64,000 bases of DNA from Poriferisocius sp965200775 (GTDB lineage Bacteria > Actinomycetota > Acidimicrobiia > Acidimicrobiales > Bin134), in NCBI GenBank assembly GCA_965200775.1, contig OZ241383.1, positions 124,001 to 188,000 of the forward strand. The letters run 5' to 3'. The notes beneath the pieces were generated by a model. The model was not told the origin of the DNA and made no database searches. It saw only the letters and a program-made list of their open reading frames with translations. Both the position numbers and the translations under genes were made by a program. Positions 58,401 through 64,000 of this stretch are shown here, piece after piece (the stretch's first letter is position 1; every line of letters starts with the position of its first letter).

Positions 58401-61226
58401 TTACGGCAACTCCCCGGTTTCGAGGAGTTCCTCAAACTGTGCCCCATCAATGATCGGCACCCCCAACTTTTCGGCCTTGTCCAACTTGAAGGCACCGGGG
58501 TTTTCTCCCACCACCAGATAGGTGGTTTTGGCCGAGACGCTGCCTGGAGCCTTGCCTCCCCGGGCCTTGATGGCTGCGCCAACCTCGTCTCGGGTGTAGC
58601 CCTCCAGGCCGCCGGTCACCACGATGGTGCGCCCCTCCAGGGTTTGGGGGAGGGATCCACCTTCGGTGGTGCAGGTGTGTTCGGTGAAGTTGAGTTTGGC
58701 TTGGCGGAGCTTCTCGACGATCTCCCGGTTGACCTCTGATTGGAAGAACTCATGCACGCTCTGGGCGATGATTGGGCCGATGCCCTCCACCTCGGCAAGG
58801 TGTTCGGCCGACGCCTCCATGATGCGGTCGAGGTTCTCGAACTCGGTGGCCAGCAGCTCGCTCACGGTGTTGCCCAGATGCCGGATGTTGAGACCGATGA
58901 GCAACTGGGCCAGCGATCGCTGGGTCGAGGCCTCGATGGCTTGGCTCAGGTTGGACAACGAGAGTTCTTCGAAGCTGTCGAGCTGGGCCACCTCATCTGT
59001 CTTCAGGGTGTACTGGTGGCCGTTATCGGTCTTGGCTTGCCAAGAAGCCTGGCCAAGCCGTTCGAGCATCCGGGCCAGGTGGTCCATGTCCAGCCAGAAC
59101 AAGTCTCCGACATCTGCAACGAGCCCCAACCGGTACAGCAGCTCCACCTTCTTCTCGCCCACCCCCGGGCTCGTCGCCGACGCCTCCTCCCAAAGGTTGG
59201 CGGTCGGCTCGGTGGTGCGCTGTGCCGCCGGTTTCGCAAACGGCTTCACGAAACGGACGATCCGGTCCAGGGTCTTCTGCTGCTCGGGCGACAGCTCGCC
59301 CTCCGGCAGCGGTAGCGGCAGCGATGGTTCAACCTGTGCCGTTCCGCTCGACTGGGAGAGGGTTCCCAGGTGGACTCCGGCCCGGCGGAGCTTGGCAATG
59401 GCACGTCGGTTGGCGGGCTCTCCGAAATAAGCCCGAATATTCTCGGCAACCCCCGCACGTACCCCGTCGATTTCTACCAGCGTCTCGGCAGTGGCCTGCA
59501 TGATGGCGTCAAGATGGGGGAGGGCCTGGGCCACTTTTGTGGCGGTGACAAGGCCCACCCCTTCTATGCCGAACCCGTTGAGCAGGTCGGCCAGAGGGCG
59601 CTGCTTCAGGTCGTCGATGGAAGCGGCCAGTTCCAGGCGGCGGTCGGAGTCGAGAAGAGATACCGCGGACACCAGGCTGGTGTCCAGGATGAACCTCTGG
59701 CCGTCGGCGAGAACAGCGGTCCACGAGGCTCGCTTGAGGTTTCTCAGCACTTCGAAGTCCAGGGTGTAGATGTCGGCCACGTCGGCAATCAGGCCAAGGG
59801 ATATGAACAGGGAGACTCGACGCTCTCCCAGGTGTTCGATATCCAGGGCGCTGCGGGCCGCGAAGTGCTCGGTCCACCCCTGGAGCTGTTCGGGGCATCG
59901 GGGGTAGACGCAGTAGTGAGCGGCGTCGCCGGGGGAGCGGACCAGCGGTTGACGATGCGGGCAGGGGCATTCGCCGGGGAACTCCCACTGGGGTAGGTCC
60001 GGGGGGCGGTCTTCGAGAACAGGTCCCAGCACCTCGGGGATCACGTCGCCGGCTTTGCGCACCACCACCGTGTCGCCGGGTCGCACATCCTTGGCTCGTA
60101 CCTGGTCTTCGTTGTGGAGGGTGGCTTTTTCCACCGTGGAGCCGCCCACGAACACCGGTTCCAGGTCGGCGAACGGTGTGGCCTTGCCCTTGCTGCCGAT
60201 GGACACGTGTATGGCGCGCAGCTTGGTGGTGCGCTCCTCGGGGGGGAGCTTGTAGGCCACCGCCCAGCGAGGGGCCCGGCTGGTGGCTCCCAGCGCCTGC
60301 TGGAGGTCGAGGCGGTCCAGCTTGATGACCGCTCCGTCGATCTCGTAGGGCAGGTTGTGGCGGTCGGCCGCGCAACTTTCCACAAACTCCCACGCCTCGT
60401 CAATGGAGCCCACCGTGTCGGTTTTGGGGTTGACCGGCAGGCCGAGCTCCTTGAGGTAAGCCAGCGTTTCGCTGTGGGTAGCCAGGCCGGTGCCACCCTC
60501 GATCTGGCCGACCTGGTAGCACCACATGTCCAAGCCCCGGGTTGCGGTAATCGAGGGGTCCTTCTGGCGCAACGAGCCGGCCGCGGTGTTGCGAGGGTTG
60601 GCGTAGCGGGGTTTGCCGGCTTTGTCCTGCTCTTCGTTGAGGGCCTCGAACGCGGCGAGGGGCAGGTAAACCTCACCCCGCACCTCCAGAACCTCGGGCG
60701 CTCCGGCACCGAGCCGGTGGGGAACGGATGTGATGGTGAGGATGTTGGCGGTGATGTCCTCACCCACCCGGCCGTTGCCCCGAGTGGCAGCCTGGACGAG
60801 CACGCCTCCCTCGTAGCGCAGCGCCACCGCCAGACCGTCGTACTTCAACTCGCAAACCAAGTCGCCCAGATCGGTGGATTCCTCCGGCAGCCTCCGCCGG
60901 GCCCGGTCGGCCCAGGCCCGGAGTTCACCCTGATCGAAGGCATTGTCCAGCGACATCATCGGCACCCGGTGTTCAACCGGTGTGAACAGCGTGGACGGGT
61001 CGGCACCCACCGAGCGGGTGGGGGAGTCGGCTCGAACCAGCTCCGGGTGGGTTGCCTCGAGCTGCTGTAGCTCCCGGAAAAGCAGGTCGTAGTCGGAGTC
61101 GGAGATCTCGGGGGCAGCGTCGGCGTAATAGCGCTGGTTGTGATGACGGATGGCCTCGACCAGTTCTGCGACGCGATCGCTGGCGCTGGGCCCGTCGGCG
61201 GCGTGTCTCTCCGCTCCCGCTGTCAC
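58401..61226 (-). CDS. ligA: NAD-dependent DNA ligase LigA, enlarged by a duplicated helix-hairpin-helix domain
   Basis: 941 residues against the usual about 670. Order: Ia domain (HNQRYYADAAPEISDSDYD), adenylation domain with K128 in CELKYDGLA, OB fold, zinc finger (Cys 420, 422, 439, 444; the first pair is CPC, not CxxC), HhH domain 1 (about 460-618), a linker of about 65 residues, HhH domain 2 (about 686-846) and BRCT (about 860-941). Both HhH copies share RPLADLL/RSLAQLL, DAIM/DRIM and the same internal insertion (KRASWTAV, GQASWQAK). Seals nicks in replication and repair. GTG start. Confidence 0.92.
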   Translation of the reverse strand: MTAGAERHAADGPSASDRVAELVEAIRHHNQRYYADAAPEISDSDYDLLFRELQQLEATHPELVRADSPTRSVGADPSTLFTPVEHRVPMMSLDNAFDQGELRAWADRARRRLPEESTDLGDLVCELKYDGLAVALRYEGGVLVQAATRGNGRVGEDITANILTITSVPHRLGAGAPEVLEVRGEVYLPLAAFEALNEEQDKAGKPRYANPRNTAAGSLRQKDPSITATRGLDMWCYQVGQIEGGTGLATHSETLAYLKELGLPVNPKTDTVGSIDEAWEFVESCAADRHNLPYEIDGAVIKLDRLDLQQALGATSRAPRWAVAYKLPPEERTTKLRAIHVSIGSKGKATPFADLEPVFVGGSTVEKATLHNEDQVRAKDVRPGDTVVVRKAGDVIPEVLGPVLEDRPPDLPQWEFPGECPCPHRQPLVRSPGDAAHYCVYPRCPEQLQGWTEHFAARSALDIEHLGERRVSLFISLGLIADVADIYTLDFEVLRNLKRASWTAVLADGQRFILDTSLVSAVSLLDSDRRLELAASIDDLKQRPLADLLNGFGIEGVGLVTATKVAQALPHLDAIMQATAETLVEIDGVRAGVAENIRAYFGEPANRRAIAKLRRAGVHLGTLSQSSGTAQVEPSLPLPLPEGELSPEQQKTLDRIVRFVKPFAKPAAQRTTEPTANLWEEASATSPGVGEKKVELLYRLGLVADVGDLFWLDMDHLARMLERLGQASWQAKTDNGHQYTLKTDEVAQLDSFEELSLSNLSQAIEASTQRSLAQLLIGLNIRHLGNTVSELLATEFENLDRIMEASAEHLAEVEGIGPIIAQSVHEFFQSEVNREIVEKLRQAKLNFTEHTCTTEGGSLPQTLEGRTIVVTGGLEGYTRDEVGAAIKARGGKAPGSVSAKTTYLVVGENPGAFKLDKAEKLGVPIIDGAQFEELLETGELP

Positions 61227-61271
61227 CTGCCCGATTGTGCCACCTGCCGGGTGGTGCTGCGCTGTCGGCGT

Positions 61272-61308
61272 GCTATGTGCATGTAGTGTTGCGTATATTG
61301 CGCATAGC
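61272..61308 (+). promoter_or_regulatory. Inverted repeat in front of vapBC (operator candidate)
   Basis: gctatgtgca (61272-61281) and tgcgcatagc (61299-61308) form an inverted repeat with one mismatch and a 17-base spacer, ending 15 bases before vapB. VapBC complexes usually repress their own promoter through such a site. It also lies in the divergent ligA-vapB promoter region. Confidence 0.55.
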
Positions 61309-61323
61309 TACTAGCGTGATTGT

Positions 61324-61605
61324 GTGGTCAAGCCGACGAACGTGCTGTTGGATCCCACTTTGCGGGCCACCGCCAAACGCAGGGCCGGTGATCGTGGCCT
61401 CAGCGTCTCGGCCTATATCCGTGAGCTGATTCGCGCTGACGACGCGGCAGCTAGTGCCACCGCTGGCGAAATAACTCCACTGATCGGCTTGCTTGGTGCC
61501 GGCGCCGAACCCTCCGACATCGCACGCCACAAACACGAGATGGTTCGCCAGGCGTTCAGCGAGAACCTCGACCGCAAGCACCCAACCGGAACCACCTCAG
61601 CGTGA
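61324..61605 (+). CDS. vapB: VapB-type ribbon-helix-helix antitoxin
   Basis: 93 residues. The N-terminal ribbon-helix-helix (TNVLLDPTLRATAKRRAGDRGLSVSAYIRELI) would bind the operator as a dimer; the C-terminal tail would block VapC. GTG start. Its stop overlaps the vapC GTG as GTGA, the usual coupled arrangement. Confidence 0.78.
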   Translation: MVKPTNVLLDPTLRATAKRRAGDRGLSVSAYIRELIRADDAAASATAGEITPLIGLLGAGAEPSDIARHKHEMVRQAFSENLDRKHPTGTTSA

Positions 61606-62024
61606 GCCGCGTCTTCGTGGACACCAGTGCGTGGTACGCGCTGGCTGCACCCGACGACATCTCCCATGATCTCGCCGTGCGTTTGCTAGGTGAGCACCAG
61701 GGACGGTTGGCCACCACCGACCACGTTCTCGTGGAGACCTGGGCGGTTGCCCGCAACCGGCGAAATCGCGCCGCCGCCGACAAGCTCGTGGCCACCATCG
61801 TTGACCGCAGCGTCGCCGAAGTCCTCACCGCAACCCCCCAGGACATCGTGACCGCCCTGAGCATCGCAGAGACATTCGCCGACCAGGACTTCTCGATGAT
61901 CGACCGCACAAGCTGGGCCGTCATGGAGCGCTGTGGCATCACCGAGGCTGTGGCCTTCGACATCGACTTCGCCGTTTACCGCTACGGCCCACACTTCCAG
62001 CAAGCCTTCACAATCCACCGCTAG
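61602..62024 (+). CDS. vapC: VapC-type PIN-domain toxin
   Basis: 140 residues. FVDTSAWYAL supplies the first PIN Asp, VLVETWAVARN the Glu, and ADQDFSMIDRTSWAVM and AFDIDFAVYRYG the remaining acidic residues. Metal-dependent RNase, normally acting on tRNA or rRNA. Paired with vapB. The gene end lies just before a short direct repeat shared with the surface-protein gene at 63545. Confidence 0.85.
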   Translation: MSRVFVDTSAWYALAAPDDISHDLAVRLLGEHQGRLATTDHVLVETWAVARNRRNRAAADKLVATIVDRSVAEVLTATPQDIVTALSIAETFADQDFSMIDRTSWAVMERCGITEAVAFDIDFAVYRYGPHFQQAFTIHR

Positions 62025-62044
62025 GCGCACCTGACGTGCGGGGT

Positions 62045-62074
62045 TAGTTGTTGAGGGTGAAGGTGAACTCGTCG
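62045..62074 (-). repeat. 30-base direct repeat, left copy (encodes DEFTFTLNN-stop)
   Basis: Identical to 63545-63574, beginning tagttgttgagggtgaaggt on the plus strand. Weaker similarity continues a dozen bases beyond. It is the end of a surface-protein domain separated from the main gene by the DUF222/HNH element. Confidence 0.8.
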
Positions 62075-63347
62075 GCGGCTGGTGATGCCCTGCTTCCGGC
62101 CGGCGAGGGTCCGTGTCCGGCAGGCGATGCTCCTTGGCTCCTTCGGGGTGGTTCCAGTTGGTAGGTGCTGTTGGGGTGTTGGGTGGTGGTGTGGTTGTGT
62201 TTGTGGGTTTTGTTGTGGCAGGTGGGGCACAGGAGTGCGAGGTTTGTGATGTCGGTGGGTTCGCTGTGTTCTCACTATTGGTTGTGGTGGGTGTGGCAGG
62301 TGGTGGCTTTGTGTCCGCAGCCGGTGCAGTGTTTGTCTTGGGCGTATAAGGCGAGTTTTTGGGCTTGGGTGGCTGTTCTTTGTTTGGTGCTGAGGTAGAG
62401 GGGTTGGTCGTCGGTGTCGAAGATGGTGGGTAGCGCTGCGGCGTCACTGGCGATGCGCTGCAGGGTGTTGGTGTCGATGGGGGTGCCGTCGATCAGTCCT
62501 GCGTTTGGGGTCGGTTGGTGATGGCGTCGTAGTGGGCGGTGACGATCAGCGTGGTCGCCTGCGCTACGGGCTCGCTGCTGGCAGGTTCAGACTTTCCGGG
62601 TTTGGCGGGTTTTTGGGTGATCAACGTTACGAGGGCGTCGGCGGTGCGTTGGTGGTGGGTGCGGTCGTTTCTGGTTTTGGTGTCTTCTCGGAACATGCGA
62701 TCGCCCAAGTCGTCGAGGGCGGTTTTGACTCGCTCCCCGGCGACACGGTCCAGCTCCGCGTGCAGCACGATCATGTCGTTGTCGCCGTCGAGCACTGATG
62801 CCCGGCGACGCCGGCGTTGTTGTTCGTGGCGGCTGAGACCATCAGCTGTGGCTCGTTGTTCTTCGAGGCGGGCGACGGTTTTTTTGAACAGGTCCAAGTC
62901 CTCTGTGATCGCCAAACCGATGAGCTCAAGTTCTTGGTCTTCGTCCATAGGGGCTCTTTGGTGGGATTCGCCGACTACTTGGGCGTGGTCGATGGTGATC
63001 CACCCGTCCTTTGAAGCCTCCAGCGTGTAGGGCAGGTCTTTGAGGATTGACGCGGTTTTGGCTTGACGGCGGGCCTTGTGACGGCCCACCCCAAACTGCC
63101 GGCACAACTCCACAACAGCGTCCTCGCCTTCGAGGTCACCGAACCGGCCCAACAACACAGTGAGCAAACCGTCGAGCTTTCGACGAGTCGAGTCGACTTG
63201 CAAGATCAGCTTCGCTACCTCTGCTGAATCCAACTCCATCGGATCAACATCAACCAGCCCGCCCAACCCGACATCCGCCGACGCAGCGCCAAGCTGCTCA
63301 GCAGTCTGAGGTTCGGTGTTGTCCCTGGTGAGGAGCCCTAAATCCAT
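62075..63347 (-). pseudogene. 13E12-type DUF222-HNH element gene, frameshifted and with two stop codons
   Basis: The N-terminal DUF222 part is intact from 63347 to a TGA at 62493 (KLDGLLTVLLGRFGDLEG, VGRHKARRQAKTA, SRHEQQRRRRRASV). The HNH part continues one frame over (NAGLIDGTPIDTNTLQRIA, DKHCTGCGHKATTCHTHHNQ, TAG-TGA at 62272-62277, then PTDITNLALLCPTCHNKTH). The original protein therefore had a C-terminal HNH nuclease, now broken by one frameshift and a tandem TAG-TGA. Such DUF222/HNH genes are repeated in actinobacterial genomes (the 13E12 family of mycobacteria). The HNH frame runs on into the DEFTFTLNN repeat. Confidence 0.78.
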
Positions 63348-63543
63348 GCCATGTAGTCTACCGACCCCAGTAACAATATCAACCGAAAAAGGCTGGACAG
63401 ACCAGAGAAATACTAGAACATATCTAAAACTTTCAGCCTTTATCTCAATATCTGGAACAACCAGGTAAACCGGCTACGGAAGGGCGAGGACGCGCCTACC
63501 CACAGCCCCCAGATCGCTTGTTCGCGAAGCTGGCAGGGCGGGT
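63348..63543. other. Non-coding gap between the DUF222 element and the surface-protein gene
   Basis: About 196 bases, partly A+T-rich (63365-63460), the likely promoter region of the DUF222 gene. No other feature seen. Confidence 0.35.
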
Positions 63544-64000
63544 CTAGTTGTTGAGGGTGAAGGTGAACTCGTCGCTGGCGGTGCCGCCTTCGGAGTCGGT
63601 GGCGGTGATCTTGACTGTGAGGGTTTGCGATGCGGCGTGGCCGCCCTCCAGCGTGAGCACCGACCCGTCCCAGGAGCCGCTCAGCTTGTTACGGGCGATC
63701 TCGTTGAGCAGGCCAGTCTTGGTTTGACCGGTGCGCTGGTTGGTGGTGGTCACCTCCACGGTAAACGTCAACCCGTCGCCGCTGAAGTGATCGGCCATGT
63801 CCAGCTCGTGAGTCTGATCGTCGGACAACGTCAGGTCCTCGAACCCCTCAATCAGCGTCACCGGATTGTGATCAGGATCAGCCGGCGGAGGATCAGCAGG
63901 TGGGTTGGGGTCTGCTGGGGGAGGATCAGCAGGTGGCGGGTCGTCTGCTGGTGGGTTGGGGTCACCCGGCGGGGTGAGGTCCGGAGCGGGGACTTCGTCG
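63544..64000 (-). CDS. C-terminal end of a large surface protein with cadherin-like domain (5' truncated)
   Basis: Open to the right window edge; only the last about 152 residues are visible. A Pro/Asp/Ala-rich linker with repeated PPADPPPADPNP-type units is followed by one domain (TLIEGFEDLTLSDDQTHELDM, TFTVEVTTTNQRTGQTKTGL, LTLEGGHAASQTLTVKITATDSEGGTASDEFTFTLNN) of the bacterial Ig/cadherin-like type. Probably extracellular and repetitive. The final 30 bases recur at 62045-62074. Confidence 0.7.
   Translation of the reverse strand, partial: DEVPAPDLTPPGDPNPPADDPPPADPPPADPNPPADPPPADPDHNPVTLIEGFEDLTLSDDQTHELDMADHFSGDGLTFTVEVTTTNQRTGQTKTGLLNEIARNKLSGSWDGSVLTLEGGHAASQTLTVKITATDSEGGTASDEFTFTLNN
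63545..63574 (-). repeat. 30-base direct repeat, right copy (3' end of the surface-protein gene)
   Basis: Same 30 bases as 62045-62074, about 1.5 kb apart, flanking the DUF222/HNH element and its promoter region. Confidence 0.8.

Noticed and set aside
1..64000. CRISPR arrays, rRNA, tRNA or riboswitches
   Set aside because: No regularly spaced repeats, no cloverleaf candidates and no known riboswitch consensus were seen by reading; small RNAs could be missed without a covariance search.

Overview
The window reads as a G+C-rich chromosome of an actinobacterium. The gene order ruvCAB, yajC-secDF-apt-rel-hisS, aspS-rarA-alaS-ruvX-mltG-aroE is actinobacterial. queA/tgt and a DsbA-like protein of the mycothiol-linked nitroreductase type fit a deep lineage such as Acidimicrobiia; that placement is an inference. 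Genes are packed tightly with many ATGA or GTGA overlaps. Several gene starts have a TANNNT hexamer 6-8 bases upstream and no ribosome binding site, which suggests leaderless transcripts.

Layout. 1-14186 is housekeeping: pdxST (vitamin B6), a YebC regulator, ruvCAB on the minus strand, queA-tgt (queuosine), yajC-secDF, apt, rel and hisS. 14187-22430 is an accessory island that separates hisS from aspS. It carries a Schlafen/AlbA-type gene between two near-identical palindromes, a displaced copy of the hisS 3' end, a DNA methyltransferase-HNH fusion whose start lies at a dinucleotide microsatellite, IS3 and IS256 wreckage, an amber-interrupted phospholipase A2-like secreted protein, and a nucleotidyltransferase-HEPN gene next to a microprotein and a membrane protein. 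The DNA from about 16340 to 21180 is visibly richer in A+T than its surroundings. 22490-41728 returns to core functions: a CotH-like lipoprotein, aspS, rarA, alaS, ruvX, mltG, the shikimate genes aroE-aroK-aroB-aroQ, pepQ, a cysteine desulfurase and mnmA.

41778-57556 (minus strand) is one long myo-inositol operon: iolE, an ABC sugar importer, iolC, two dehydrogenases, iolD, a desaturase-Rieske fusion resembling rhizopine MocD+MocE, iolG, an SDR protein, iolB and a LacD-like aldolase. The promoter is visible in front of iolE. The importer brings inositol in; IolG, IolE, IolD, IolB, IolC and the aldolase would take it to C3 products. The MocDE-like oxygenase suggests that methylated inositol derivatives are also used. 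No iolA is seen. 57729-64000 holds a HAD hydrolase, an enlarged LigA with a duplicated helix-hairpin-helix domain, vapBC, a broken 13E12-type DUF222/HNH element and the 3' end of a large surface protein.

The most unusual pattern is recurrent tandem duplication of gene starts. tgt has three successive copies of its start region; aspS and aroB have two each. The extra copies form mini-ORFs of 13-16 codons that overlap the next start. Related short duplications sit at other gene junctions. The second strong lead is the microsatellite switch in front of the methyltransferase-HNH gene: in the register present here the upstream ATG is out of frame, and loss of one 2-base unit would restore it.
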